64,000 bases of DNA from Sphingoaurantiacus capsulatus (GCF_042648405.1 NZ_JBHRXV010000011.1:744001-808000); one strand, 5' to 3'; counted from the stretch's first letter, positions 8,740 to 18,111 are shown. Notes: generated from the sequence alone by a model not told the origin. Translations and numbers: made by a program.

Positions 8740-9177
8740 CTAGACGCGCGCCCGTGCCACGACGACGAACAGCAGCGCCAGCAGCAGACAAAGCGGCGAA
8801 TAGGCGAAGCGGTTGAAGCTGGCGAACGGTTCTAGCGGAAACATTCGTTCGAAGGCGGCGAGATAGCCGCCGATCCCGCGCACGACGAACAGCGCCGCCG
8901 CCGCCCAGCAGGCCCAGCCCGCGAGCCGCGCCAGCCACGCCGGCGCCGCGATCCAGCCGAGTGCCAGCGCGGGCAGCACGGCCAGCGCCGCGACGAACGA
9001 CGCAACCACAAAGCAGGCGACAGGCGGCGGCAATTGCGGTCGCCCGACCACCAGCAACGCCAGCGATTGACGATCCGCCGCCGGGAAGGTCACCCCGATC
9101 CCCCACAGCGCGTGCAGCGCCGCGATCCCGGCAAGGATCGCGACGAGCAGCGCGGCGGCGGAGTTGGTCAGGCTCAA
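8740..9177 (-). CDS. DUF3995-type small integral membrane protein
   Basis: About 145 residues with four hydrophobic segments, including the DUF3995-like start ALLVAILAGIAALHALWGIG and a FPAADRQ loop. It most likely starts at a TTG at 9177, whose last bases overlap the thiolase stop codon (TTGA), a coupled start; no good ATG/GTG lies downstream of the thiolase and before the first helix. The function of the family is unknown. Confidence 0.7.
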   Translation of the reverse strand: MSLTNSAAALLVAILAGIAALHALWGIGVTFPAADRQSLALLVVGRPQLPPPVACFVVASFVAALAVLPALALGWIAAPAWLARLAGWACWAAAALFVVRGIGGYLAAFERMFPLEPFASFNRFAYSPLCLLLALLFVVVARARV

Positions 9178-10352
9178 TAGACCTCGAACAGCCCCGCGGC
9201 GCCCTGGCCGCCGCCGACGCACATCGTGATGACGACGTACTTGGCGCCGCGGCGCTTGCCCTCGATCAGCGCATGGCCGGTGAGGCGCGCGCCCGACATG
9301 CCGAACGGGTGGCCGATCGAGATCGCGCCGCCGTTGACGTTGAGCAGATCGTTCGGAATGCCGAGCTGGTCGCGGCAGTAGACCACCTGCACCGCGAACG
9401 CCTCATTCAGCTCCCACAGGCCGATGTCGTCCATCTTCAGGCCGTTGGCCTTGAGCAGCTTCGGGATCGCATAGACCGGGCCGATGCCCATCTCGTCGGG
9501 CTCGAGGCCGGCGACCGCCATGCCGACGTAGCGGCCGAGCGGGGTCAGGCCGCGCCGCGACGCCTCGCCCGCTTCCATCAGCACGCTTGCCGAGGCGCCG
9601 TCGGACAGTTGGCTGGCGTTGCCGGCGGTGACATTGTGACCGGGGCCGCGCACCGGCTGCAGACCTTTGAGCCCTTCGAGCGTCGTGTCGGGGCGGTTGC
9701 CCTCGTCCTTGGTGAGGTTCACCTCATGCTTGGTGACCTCGCCGGTCTCCTTGTTCTTCATCACCATCGTCGACGCCATCGGCACGATCTCGTCGTCGAA
9801 CTTGCCCGCCTGCTGAGCGGCGGCCGTGCGCTGCTGCGACTGGAAGCTGTATTCGTCGCAGATGTCGCGATCGATGTTGTAGCGCTTGGCGACGACCTCG
9901 GCGGTGTCGATCATCGGCATGTAGGTTGCCGGGTGCATCTCGAGCAGGCTCGGGTCGACGCCGCCGCGCATCTGCTCGTTCATCACCATCGAGATCGAAT
10001 CGACGCCGCCGCCGACGGTGATCTGCTGCCCATCGACGATGATCTGCTTCGCCGCCGTGGCGATCGCCATCAGGCCCGAGGCGCACTGGCGGTCGAGCGA
10101 CTGGCCGGCAACGGTCACGGGGAGCCCGGCGCGAAGCCCGGCGAGGCGGGCGATGTTGCCGCCCTGAACGCCCTGCTGCAGCGCCGCGCCGAACACGACG
10201 TCGTCAACCTCGCCGCCCTCAAGGCCCGCGCGCTTCACCGCGGCGGCGATGGCATGGCCGGCGAGCGTCGGCGATGGAGTGGCGTTGAACGCGCCGCGAT
10301 AGGCCTTGCCGATCGGCGTGCGGGCGGTGGAAACGATGACGGCTTCACGCAT
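9174..10352 (-). CDS. Acetyl-CoA C-acyltransferase (thiolase)
   Basis: A 392-residue thiolase. The acylated Cys90 sits in SLDRQCASGLMAIATA; the second half shows NVNGGAISIGHPFGMSGAR with the catalytic His and CVGGGQGAAGLFEVY with the second catalytic Cys near the C-terminus. It would perform the thiolytic step of fatty acid beta-oxidation or its reverse. An intergenic repeat and then a MaoC-type hydratase gene lie just upstream on the same strand, consistent with acyl-CoA metabolism. Confidence 0.95.
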   Translation of the reverse strand: MREAVIVSTARTPIGKAYRGAFNATPSPTLAGHAIAAAVKRAGLEGGEVDDVVFGAALQQGVQGGNIARLAGLRAGLPVTVAGQSLDRQCASGLMAIATAAKQIIVDGQQITVGGGVDSISMVMNEQMRGGVDPSLLEMHPATYMPMIDTAEVVAKRYNIDRDICDEYSFQSQQRTAAAQQAGKFDDEIVPMASTMVMKNKETGEVTKHEVNLTKDEGNRPDTTLEGLKGLQPVRGPGHNVTAGNASQLSDGASASVLMEAGEASRRGLTPLGRYVGMAVAGLEPDEMGIGPVYAIPKLLKANGLKMDDIGLWELNEAFAVQVVYCRDQLGIPNDLLNVNGGAISIGHPFGMSGARLTGHALIEGKRRGAKYVVITMCVGGGQGAAGLFEVY

Positions 10353-10370
10353 GGGGAAATCCCTTCAAAT

Positions 10371-10472
10371 CGTCATCCCCGCGAAGGCGGGGACCCAGTC
10401 CAACAAATAACCTGCCCGCTGCCGCGGGCGCTTTTCATCCGTGCTGGATCCCCGCCTTCGCGGGGATGACGG
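10371..10472. repeat. Intergenic inverted repeat, type B
   Basis: Two long complementary arms, CGTCATCCCCGCGAAGGCGG (from 10371) and its reverse complement (ending 10471), enclose about 50 bp. This CCCCGC(C/G)AAGGCGGGG element is a familiar dispersed intergenic palindrome in alphaproteobacteria. Only one copy is in this window. It separates the maoC-like and thiolase genes. Confidence 0.85.
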
Positions 10473-10474
10473 AT

Positions 10475-10939
10475 CTAAACATACGCCAGCGTCACCCACT
10501 CGGCGATGAGCGCCGGCTTGGTCTCGCCGTCGATCTCGACGCTGACCTCGACGGTCGACTGCAAGGTTCCCGGCTGGCGCTCGGTCAGGTCGACCAGCTT
10601 GAAGCGGCCGCGGATGCGCTTGCCCGACTTCACCGGCGCCATGAAGCGCACTTTGTTGAGGCCGTAGTTGACGCCCATCTTGGTGCCCTCGATGCCCGGC
10701 ATCGCATCGTATGCCATCGCCGACAGCAGCGAGAGCGTCAGGTAGCCGTGCGCAATGGTGGTGCCGAACGGGGTCAGCTTCGCCTTGTCGGGGTCGACGT
10801 GGATGAACTGATGGTCGCCGGTGCATTCCGCAAAGGCGTCGATGCGCGCCTGGTCGACGGTGATCCAGTCGGACACCCCCAGTTCCTCGCCCACCTTCGC
10901 CGAATAGTTGGCCTTCGACAGGATATTCGCGCGCGCCAT
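10475..10939 (-). CDS. MaoC-family (R)-specific enoyl-CoA hydratase/dehydratase
   Basis: A 154-residue hot-dog-fold protein. It shows the hydratase 2 motif: FAECTGDHQFIHVDPDKA (catalytic Asp/His pair), FGTTIAHGYLTLSLLS, and NYGLNKVRFMAPVKSGKRI, all standard for NodN/MaoC hydratases. It hydrates trans-2-enoyl-CoA to the (R)-3-hydroxy form. A GGGAGAGGG ribosome-binding site precedes ATG 10939; the longer open frame is antisense to the regulator gene. It is in line with the thiolase gene beyond the repeat. Confidence 0.92.
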   Translation of the reverse strand: MARANILSKANYSAKVGEELGVSDWITVDQARIDAFAECTGDHQFIHVDPDKAKLTPFGTTIAHGYLTLSLLSAMAYDAMPGIEGTKMGVNYGLNKVRFMAPVKSGKRIRGRFKLVDLTERQPGTLQSTVEVSVEIDGETKPALIAEWVTLAYV

Positions 10940-10980
10940 TGCCCTCTCCCTTATCTCTATTCCCGGCTTCCCTATCGGCG

Positions 10981-11436
10981 TCAGACCGGAAGCGCCATCG
11001 TGCTCTTCACTTCCTCGAGCACGGCGTAGGTCCGCGTCTCGCGCACGCCCGGCAGTGTCACCAGCGTGTCGCCGAGGAATGCCCGATAGGCCGCCATGTC
11101 TTTCACTCTCGCTTTGATCAGGTAGTCGAAGCCGCCCGCCACCATGTGGCATTCCATGATCTCCGGGTGGCGGCGCACCGCGGCGGCGAACTCCTCGAAC
11201 ATCTCCCCCGTCGTGCGGTCGAGCACCACTTCGACGAAGATCAGCAGTGCCCGGTCGAGCAGGCCGGGGTCGAGCACCGCCATCGTCCCGACGATATAGC
11301 CTTTCGACCGCAGCCGCTTCACCCGGTCGAAGCAGGCGGCGGGCGAGATATGGCAGGCGTCGGCCAGCGCCTGGTTGGTGATGCGCCCGTCGGCCTGCAG
11401 GGTGCGCAGGATGCGGCGGTCGGTTTCGTCGAGCAT
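10981..11436 (-). CDS. putR: Lrp/AsnC family regulator, probable activator of putA
   Basis: A 151-residue Lrp-type protein: N-terminal winged helix (LDETDRRILRTLQADGRITN, ALADACHISPAACFDRVKRL) and a C-terminal RAM/ACT domain (ECHMVAGGFDYLIKARVKDM). Family members bind amino acids and form octameric disks on DNA. It is transcribed away from putA with 124 bp between the two starts, the classic position of the PutR activator of proline catabolism; the symbol is given by context. ATG 11436 was preferred over 11481 as it begins the conserved domain and has AAGGA upstream. Confidence 0.88.
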   Translation of the reverse strand: MLDETDRRILRTLQADGRITNQALADACHISPAACFDRVKRLRSKGYIVGTMAVLDPGLLDRALLIFVEVVLDRTTGEMFEEFAAAVRRHPEIMECHMVAGGFDYLIKARVKDMAAYRAFLGDTLVTLPGVRETRTYAVLEEVKSTMALPV

Positions 11437-11492
11437 GTCCGAACATCCTTCGGGGAAATCCCCTCTTTTCACCTGAATCATCGGACGTCATG

Positions 11493-11515
11493 CCGAAGAT
11501 AACAAGCACCTTCGG
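11493..11515. promoter_or_regulatory. Candidate operator between Lrp-type gene and putA
   Basis: An inverted repeat CCGAAG-N11-CTTCGG lies midway in the 124-bp divergent intergenic region. A second short palindrome, GGGGAAATCCCC, lies close to the regulator's start at about 11452-11463. Either could be the binding site of the neighbouring Lrp-type protein. Confidence 0.4.
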
Positions 11516-11560
11516 GTCGAAATGCGGCATCTAGCGGCAACTCTTGGGGAGTTTGACCAG

Positions 11561-14539
11561 ATGACCGACCTCGCCGCCGCCCGCGCCCGCATGAACGCGC
11601 TCTATCGCGCCCCCGAGGCCGAGGTGCTGCGCGACCTGCTGCCCGGCGCCACCATCAACGCCGCCGCGCGCGAGCGGGTGGTCAACCACGCGCTCGGCCT
11701 GCTTGCTGATCTGCGCGGCGCGCAGTCGGAAGGCTGGGTCAACCGCTTCCTCCACCAGTATCGCCTCAACACGCAGGAGGGCGTGGCGCTGCTCGCGCTC
11801 GCGGAGGCCTTCCTGCGCGTGCCCGACCCTGAGACCGCCGACATGCTGATCCGCGACAAGCTCGGCACCGCCGACTGGTCGGCGCATTCGGGCCAGTCGG
11901 ATTCGGCGCTGGTCAATTCGGCGACCTGGGGCCTCGTCCTCACCCGCGCCGTCGTCGGCGACAGCGAGAAGGCCGGCACCTTGCGCCGCCTCGTCCAGCG
12001 CGCCGGCGAGCCGTTCGTGCGCACCGCCGTCGGCACCGCGATGCGGCTGATGGGCCAGGTGTTCGTGATGGGTCGCACCATCGACGAGGCGCTGGGCCGC
12101 GCCGACGAGGCCGACTATCGCGGCTTTACCGCCAGCTTCGACATGCTCGGCGAGGCCGCGAGGACGTCTGAAGACGCACAGCGCTATTTCGAAAGCTACC
12201 GTGACGCCATCGCCCGCGTTGGGGCTTCCAAAACCAAGAAAGACCACTCCATCTCGGTGAAGCTGTCGGCGCTGCACCCGCGCTACGAGACCGCGCACGC
12301 CGACACCGCCGTCGCCGAACTGACCGAGATAACCCGCGCGCTCGCCATCCAGGCGGCGGAAGTGGGCATCGGCCTCACTGTCGACGCCGAGGAATCCGAG
12401 CGGCTGATGATGTCGCTCGACATCATCGAGGGCGTGGCGCGCGACCCGAAGCTCAAGGGCTGGGACGGCTTCGGCATGGCGGCACAAGCCTACGGGAAAC
12501 GCGCCGCCGCGGTCATCGACTGGGCGCAGACCCTCGCCGCCGACACGCACCGCAAGATGACGGTGCGCCTCGTGAAGGGCGCCTATTGGGACAGCGAAAT
12601 CAAGCGCACGCAGGAGGCGGGCCTTTCCGACTATCCGCTGTTCACCCGCAAGGCGGCGACCGACGTCTCCTATCTCGCGGTGTCGAAGCAGATGCTTGCC
12701 GCGCCCAACCTCTACCCCGCCTTCGCCAGCCACAACGCGCTGACCGTCGCGACCATCCTCGACTGGGCCGGCGACCGCCGCGACTTCGAGTTCCAGCGGC
12801 TACACGGCATGGGCGGCGGCCTCTATGAGCGGCTGGTGCAGGAAGACGGCTACCACTGCCGCATCTACGCCCCCGTCGGCGGCCACCGCGACCTGCTCGC
12901 CTATCTGGTCCGCCGCCTGCTGGAGAACGGTGCCAATTCGAGCTTCGTGCACCAGCTCGCCGACCCCAACGTCACCGAGGCGGATCTGCTCGCCGATCCG
13001 GCGGCGAAGATCGCGCGGGTGAAGGGCACGCCGCACCCGAGCATCCCGGCGCCGCGCGACATCTTCCCCGGCCGCGTCAATTCGGGCGGGCTCGACCTGC
13101 AGGACGCCGCGGTGCTGCACCCGCTGGCGAAGACCCTCGCCGCGACGCCACTGCCTGCCGCCGCGAAGGTACCTGACGTCGCCGCCGCCATCACCGCCGC
13201 GCATGCCGCCGCCGAGACGTGGGACCGCGTGCCGGTCAAGGCGCGCGCCGCCTGCCTCGATCGCCTCGCCGACCTGATGGAGATGCACCGCACCGAGCTG
13301 ATGGCGATCTGCGTCAAGGAAGCGAAGAAGACGATCCCCGACGCGCTCGCCGAGGTGCGCGAGGCGGTCGACTTCTGCCGCTATTACGCGATCAATGCCC
13401 GCGCGCAGTTCGCTCCGCTCCCCCTCCCCGGCCCGACCGGCGAGCGCAACGAGCTTCGCCTCGGCGGCCGCGGCGTGTTCGCGGCGGTGGCGCCGTGGAA
13501 TTTCCCGCTCGCCATCTTCATCGGCCAGGTCGCCGCCGCGCTGGTCGCCGGCAATTCCGTGCTGGCGAAGCCCGCGCCGCAGACGCCGCTGATTGCGAAG
13601 CGCGCCGTCGAGCTCGCCTATGAGGCGGGCATCCCGAAGGACGTGCTGCATTATCTGCCCGGCGGGCCCGAGGTCGGCCGCGCCATCGTCGCCGATGCGC
13701 GCGTCACCGGCGTCGCCTTCACCGGCTCGACGGCGACGGCGAAGGCCATCGCCCGTTCGCTGCTCGACGACGACAACCGTCCGATCGTGCCGCTGATCGC
13801 CGAGACCGGCGGCATCAACGCGATGATCGTCGATTCGACCGCGCTGTCTGAACAGGTGGTCGCCGATGTTGTTACCTCGGCCTTCCGCTCGGCGGGCCAG
13901 CGCTGTTCGGCGCTGCGCCTGCTGCTGCTGCAGGACGAGATCGCCGAGCGCACGCTGCATATGTTGATCGGCGCGATGGAAACGCTGGTGATCGGCGACC
14001 CCGCCGATGTCCGCACCGACGTCGGCCCGGTGATCGACGAGGCCGCCTACCAGCGCCTCGAGGACTATCGCCAGTCAGCCAAGAGCCGCTGGCTGCACGC
14101 GCTCGACGCCCCGGCGGGCGGTGGCCTGTTCATCCCGCCGACCGTCATCGGCCTCGATTCGATCGAGGAGCTGACGCAGGAATGGTTCGGACCCGTCCTG
14201 CATGTCGCCACTTGGAAGGCCGGCGAGCTGGAGGACACGGTGCGCCGCGTCAACGCCAAGGGCTACGGCCTGACGATGGGCCTCCACAGCCGCATCGCCA
14301 GCGCCGCCGACCGCGTCATCGCCGAGGCCAAGGTCGGCAACCTCTACGTCAACCGCTCGATGATCGGCGCAGTGGTCGGCTCGCAGCCCTTCGGCGGCGA
14401 GGGCCTGTCCGGTACCGGCCCCAAGGCCGGCGGCCCCCACTACCTCCTCCGCTTCGCCTCGGAACGCACCGTCTCGATCGACACGACGAGCGCCGGCGGC
14501 AACGCCAGCCTGCTCAGCATCGACGACCTGGGGCTGTAA
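11561..14539 (+). CDS. putA: Bifunctional proline dehydrogenase / glutamate semialdehyde dehydrogenase PutA
   Basis: A 992-residue PutA. The PRODH alpha domain and TIM barrel fill the first half (KDHSISVKLSALHPRYE, VRLVKGAYWDSEIKR, ASHNALTVATIL, EFQRLHGMGGGLYERL, RIYAPVGGHRDLLAYLVRRL), and the aldehyde dehydrogenase the second (AAVAPWNFPLAIFIGQVAAA, VAFTGSTATA, AETGGINAMIVD, catalytic Cys782 in GQRCSALRLLL). Proline is oxidised to glutamate with FAD and NAD. The N-terminal ribbon-helix-helix domain found in PutA of E. coli is absent, so it is not self-repressing; the divergent Lrp-type gene is the likely regulator. Start 11561 follows GGGGAG at suitable spacing. Confidence 0.96.
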   Translation: MTDLAAARARMNALYRAPEAEVLRDLLPGATINAAARERVVNHALGLLADLRGAQSEGWVNRFLHQYRLNTQEGVALLALAEAFLRVPDPETADMLIRDKLGTADWSAHSGQSDSALVNSATWGLVLTRAVVGDSEKAGTLRRLVQRAGEPFVRTAVGTAMRLMGQVFVMGRTIDEALGRADEADYRGFTASFDMLGEAARTSEDAQRYFESYRDAIARVGASKTKKDHSISVKLSALHPRYETAHADTAVAELTEITRALAIQAAEVGIGLTVDAEESERLMMSLDIIEGVARDPKLKGWDGFGMAAQAYGKRAAAVIDWAQTLAADTHRKMTVRLVKGAYWDSEIKRTQEAGLSDYPLFTRKAATDVSYLAVSKQMLAAPNLYPAFASHNALTVATILDWAGDRRDFEFQRLHGMGGGLYERLVQEDGYHCRIYAPVGGHRDLLAYLVRRLLENGANSSFVHQLADPNVTEADLLADPAAKIARVKGTPHPSIPAPRDIFPGRVNSGGLDLQDAAVLHPLAKTLAATPLPAAAKVPDVAAAITAAHAAAETWDRVPVKARAACLDRLADLMEMHRTELMAICVKEAKKTIPDALAEVREAVDFCRYYAINARAQFAPLPLPGPTGERNELRLGGRGVFAAVAPWNFPLAIFIGQVAAALVAGNSVLAKPAPQTPLIAKRAVELAYEAGIPKDVLHYLPGGPEVGRAIVADARVTGVAFTGSTATAKAIARSLLDDDNRPIVPLIAETGGINAMIVDSTALSEQVVADVVTSAFRSAGQRCSALRLLLLQDEIAERTLHMLIGAMETLVIGDPADVRTDVGPVIDEAAYQRLEDYRQSAKSRWLHALDAPAGGGLFIPPTVIGLDSIEELTQEWFGPVLHVATWKAGELEDTVRRVNAKGYGLTMGLHSRIASAADRVIAEAKVGNLYVNRSMIGAVVGSQPFGGEGLSGTGPKAGGPHYLLRFASERTVSIDTTSAGGNASLLSIDDLGL

Positions 14540-14546
14540 GCGTCAA

Positions 14547-14670
14547 GCCCTCTCCCCGCTGGGGAGAGGGTTGGGTGAGGGGCGCGAGCGCAGCGAGCGT
14601 TCTGACTCGTCGGCGCTCCCCTCACCTTCCCGCTGACACGGGCCCCTTCCTCTCCCCGGCGGGGCGAGGC
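14547..14670. repeat. Intergenic inverted repeat, type A copy 2
   Basis: Begins 8 bp after the putA stop with GCCCTCTCCCCGCTGGGGAG, continues with the same GTTGGGTGAGGGG and CGCGAGCGCAGCGAGCG block as the copy at 3169, and ends with a diverged CTCTCCCCGGCGGGGCGAGG. It may serve as the transcript end for putA. Confidence 0.8.
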
Positions 14671-14688
14671 GTTGCAGGGGTGCTGCGA

Positions 14689-15108
14689 TCAGCCCCCCCC
14701 CGAAATTGGAATGGTGAATCGCTTCCCGGAAAAATACTCCGCGAAGATGGTCGCGACCTGCCCTGAGCTGAGCGAGGACTCGGCCGGCGGGGACTTGAAT
14801 GTCAACGCGATCTGCTTCCAAAGTGAGCCGGCCACACGCGATTGCTTCGCCTGATGCGCGCTGTAGTCGCTTGTAAAAGCGGCCGTAAACGATGCGCGCG
14901 TCCACCATTTCTCCAGTCGCACAGTTGCTGACCAAAATTCGCCGCAACGGGTTGCGGAGATGAAGTGCTTGGGCCCGCGGGATAGCCGGATGGTTTCACC
15001 CGACTTGATTGATGGCAGCCACTGCAGAGCGAGACGGAGCTCTCCCTCGTTGGTAACGAGCAGTGCCGGCTGGCCGGGCATCGTCAGTTCTGCCGTTACC
15101 TGAGCCAC
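14689..15108 (-). CDS. Hypothetical protein downstream of mutL
   Basis: A 139-residue protein I do not recognise. It has no signal peptide or membrane segment; composition is balanced with several Trp (LALQWLPS, GEFWSATVRLEKWWTRAS) and a glycine-rich end (TIPISGGG). Codon use is clearly less GC-rich at third positions than in mutL or putA, which hints at a different origin. The GTG start at 15108 directly abuts the mutL stop (TGAGTG), so it would be translated by coupling from the mutL message. Confidence 0.55.
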   Translation of the reverse strand: MAQVTAELTMPGQPALLVTNEGELRLALQWLPSIKSGETIRLSRGPKHFISATRCGEFWSATVRLEKWWTRASFTAAFTSDYSAHQAKQSRVAGSLWKQIALTFKSPPAESSLSSGQVATIFAEYFSGKRFTIPISGGG

Positions 15109-16881
15109 TCACCGCCGCCCGAACAGCTTCTCGATGTCGCCCTTCGCGAGCTTCACATAGGTTGGCCGCCCGTGGTTGCACTGGCCGGAGTGCGGCGTCA
15201 CCTCCATCTCGCGGAGCAGTGCGTTCATCTCGGCGGGGGATAGCGCGCGGCCGGCGCGAACCGAGCCGTGGCAGGCCATCGTCGCGCAGACCGCGTCGAT
15301 CTTCTCCTTGAGGCTGAGCGCCTCGCCGAAGCTGCCGAGTTCGTCGGCGAGGTCGATGACGAGGCCCTTCACGTCGACGCGCGTGCCGAGCAGCGCCGGC
15401 ACCGCGCGCACCAGCACGGCGCGCGGCCCGAAACGCTCGATCTCCAGCCCCCAGCCCGCCAGTTCGGCGGCGCGCGATTCCAACCGGTCGGCCTCGACCT
15501 CGCCCAGCTCGACGACCTCGGGCAGCAGCAGCGCCTGCGACGCGGCGACACCGTCGCCGAGCGCCGCCTTCATCCGTTCGAGCACCAGCCGCTCATGCGC
15601 GGCATGCTGGTCGACGATCACAAGGCCGTCGGCCGCTTCGGCGACGATATAGGTGTTGTGAACCTGCCCGCGCGCGACGCCGAGCGGGAAGTCCTGTGCC
15701 GGGGCTGACGGCGCATAAGCCGGCTCATATTGCGGCGCCCGCGCCATCGGCGGCGCCACGAAGGTGGCCTGGCGGTCGGCGAAGCTTGCCTGCGTCGGTG
15801 GCATCGGCGTCCAGCCCGGCGCGACCGGCTGCTCGGGCCGCAGCGACGCCAGCACCGAGGCGGCCACCGTGGTCGACGCCTGATGCCCCGCCGCATCGAG
15901 CGCCCGTCGCAGCCCGCCGACGATCATGCCGCGCACCAGCGCCGCGTCGCGGAAGCGCACCTCGGTTTTCGCCGGATGGACGTTCACGTCGACGAAATCG
16001 CTCGGCACCTCGAGGAACAGCGCCACCACCGGATGCCGGTCGCGCGCCAGCAGGTCCTGATAGGCCCCACGCACCGCGCCGACGAGCAGCCGATCGCGCA
16101 CCGGACGGCCGTTGACGAACAGATATTGATGGTCGGCGACGCCGCGATTGTAGGTGGGCAGCCCCGCAAGCCCACCCAGCCGCAGCCCCTCGCGGTCGAG
16201 ATCGACCGGCACCGCATTGTCGGCGAACTCGACGCCGAGCAGCGCCGCCATCCGGGTCAGCCGGGCATTTTCGAGCATCGACCCGCCCGGCGCCGCGTCG
16301 ATCAACTTGCGGCCGTCGTGGCGCAGCTCGAAGGCGACATCGGCATGCGCCATCGCCAGCCGGCGCACCACATCGACGCAGGCGCCAAGCTCCGACCGCT
16401 CCGACTTCAGGAATTTCCGCCGCGCCGGCACCTTGCCGAACAATTGCTCGACCGAGACCCGCGTCCCCACCGGCACCGCCGCCGGGCCATCCGCCTCGAC
16501 GCGGCCATGGTCGACCACGATCCGCCAGCCTTCCCCGGCTCCCGTCCGGCTGGTCAGCGACAGCCGGCTGACGCTGGCGATCGACGGCAGCGCCTCGCCG
16601 CGGAACCCCAGGGTCGCGATGGCGGAGAGGTCATCGTCGGGCAGCTTCGAGGTGGCGTGGCGTTCGAGCGCCAGCCGCAGTTCGTCGGCGCGCATGCCGC
16701 GGCCGTCGTCGACCACCGAGATCAGCTCGATCCCGCCCGCCGACAGCTCGATCTGGAGGCGCCGCGCGCCAGCATCGAGCGCGTTTTCGACCAGTTCCTT
16801 CAGCGCGCTCGCGGGTCGTTCGACCACCTCGCCGGCGGCGATCTGGTTGACCAGATGATCGGGTAATCGGCGGATTGGCAT
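15109..16881 (-). CDS. mutL: DNA mismatch repair protein MutL
   Basis: A 590-residue MutL. The N-terminal GHKL ATPase has IRRLPDHLVNQIAAGEVVER, ELVENALDAGA, VVDDGRGM and TLGFRGEALPSIASVSRL; the transducer domain follows, and the C-terminal dimerisation domain carries the endonuclease motif DQHAAHERLVLE (metal Asp424) plus ACHGSVR and CNHGRPTYVKL. Thus it is the nicking type of MutL found where MutH is absent. ATG 16881 gives the standard N-terminus. A proline/alanine-rich linker (about residues 330-400) joins the domains. Confidence 0.96.
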   Translation of the reverse strand: MPIRRLPDHLVNQIAAGEVVERPASALKELVENALDAGARRLQIELSAGGIELISVVDDGRGMRADELRLALERHATSKLPDDDLSAIATLGFRGEALPSIASVSRLSLTSRTGAGEGWRIVVDHGRVEADGPAAVPVGTRVSVEQLFGKVPARRKFLKSERSELGACVDVVRRLAMAHADVAFELRHDGRKLIDAAPGGSMLENARLTRMAALLGVEFADNAVPVDLDREGLRLGGLAGLPTYNRGVADHQYLFVNGRPVRDRLLVGAVRGAYQDLLARDRHPVVALFLEVPSDFVDVNVHPAKTEVRFRDAALVRGMIVGGLRRALDAAGHQASTTVAASVLASLRPEQPVAPGWTPMPPTQASFADRQATFVAPPMARAPQYEPAYAPSAPAQDFPLGVARGQVHNTYIVAEAADGLVIVDQHAAHERLVLERMKAALGDGVAASQALLLPEVVELGEVEADRLESRAAELAGWGLEIERFGPRAVLVRAVPALLGTRVDVKGLVIDLADELGSFGEALSLKEKIDAVCATMACHGSVRAGRALSPAEMNALLREMEVTPHSGQCNHGRPTYVKLAKGDIEKLFGRR

Positions 16882-17070
16882 GGTCCGCGATGATATAGCG
16901 CGCCAAACCGCGTCCGACAGCCGTCAAAACGTTACGAAAGGGCTTGGCGCGGCAGGGCGCATTCGCCATGGTGCCGCCTTCGTCGGGCGGGGATTTCTGC
17001 GGCTTTCGGGGCCGCACCGGAAGGGGCCGCCGCACCGGCCAAGCAAATTTTTGTGGTGGGGCCAGCTTAC

Positions 17071-18111
17071 ATGTCCATCTTCAGCCGTCTGTTCTCGTTC
17101 CTCAGCCAGGATATGGCGATCGACCTCGGTACCGCGAATACCCTCGTCTATGTGCGCGGGCGCGGCATCGTGCTGAACGAGCCGTCGGTCGTGGCGATCG
17201 AGACGATCAACGGCCGCCGCCAGGTGAAGGCCGTCGGCAACGACGCCAAGCTGATGATGGGCCGCACCCCCGGCAACGTCGAGGCCATCCGCCCGCTGCG
17301 CGACGGTGTCATCGCCGACATCCAGGTCGCCGAGCAGATGATCAACTATTTCATCAAGAAGGTGCACACCTCGAAGCTGCCGCGCTTCCCGGAGATCGTC
17401 ATCTGCGTTCCGTCGGGGTCGACCTCGGTCGAGAAGCGCGCCATCCGCGACGCCGCCTCGAACGCCGGCGCCAGCCAGGTCTATCTGATCCAGGAGCCGA
17501 TGGCCGCCGCGATCGGCGCCGGCATGCCGGTGACCGAACCCATCGGCTCGATGGTCGTCGACATCGGCGGCGGCACCACCGAGGTCGCCGTGCTCTCGCT
17601 GCGCGGCCTCGCCTACACCACTTCGGTGCGCGTCGGCGGCGACAAGATGGACGACGCCATCGTCTCCTACGTCCGCCGCAACCATAACCTTCTGATCGGC
17701 GAAACCACCGCCGAGCGCATCAAGAAGGAAATCGGCACGGCGAAGCCGCCGGCCGACGGCGTCGGCCTCACCATCGAGATCAAGGGCCGCGACCTGATGA
17801 ACGGCGTGCCCAAGGAGATCACGATCAACCAGGCGCAGATCGCCGAGGCGCTGTCGGAGCCGGTCTCGACCATCGTCGAGGGCGTGCGCATGGCGCTGGA
17901 GAACACCGCGCCGGAGCTGGCCGCCGACATCGTCGATCAGGGCATTGTGCTCACCGGCGGCGGCGCGCTGCTCGGCGACATGGACGCGGTGCTGCGCGAA
18001 GCGACCGGCCTGCCGGTCTCGGTCGCGGAAGACCCGCTGACCTGCGTTGCGCTCGGCACCGGCAAGGCGCTCGAAGAGCCGGTTTACCGCGGCGTTCTCG
18101 AAACCGCCTGA
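17071..18111 (+). CDS. mreB: Rod shape-determining actin homologue MreB
   Basis: A 346-residue bacterial actin. Nucleotide-binding blocks are plain: MAIDLGTANTLVYVRGRGIV (phosphate 1), VVDIGGGTTEVAVLSLRG (phosphate 2), and GIVLTGGGALLGDMDAVLRE (adenosine). It forms membrane-bound filaments directing lateral wall synthesis. The short N-terminal MSIFSRLFSFLSQD is amphipathic, as expected for membrane contact. ATG 17071 is the start that gives the family N-terminus. It leads an operon with mreC, mreD, mrdA and rodA; the 189-bp gap from mutL must hold the promoter, but no clear box was seen. Confidence 0.97.
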   Translation: MSIFSRLFSFLSQDMAIDLGTANTLVYVRGRGIVLNEPSVVAIETINGRRQVKAVGNDAKLMMGRTPGNVEAIRPLRDGVIADIQVAEQMINYFIKKVHTSKLPRFPEIVICVPSGSTSVEKRAIRDAASNAGASQVYLIQEPMAAAIGAGMPVTEPIGSMVVDIGGGTTEVAVLSLRGLAYTTSVRVGGDKMDDAIVSYVRRNHNLLIGETTAERIKKEIGTAKPPADGVGLTIEIKGRDLMNGVPKEITINQAQIAEALSEPVSTIVEGVRMALENTAPELAADIVDQGIVLTGGGALLGDMDAVLREATGLPVSVAEDPLTCVALGTGKALEEPVYRGVLETA

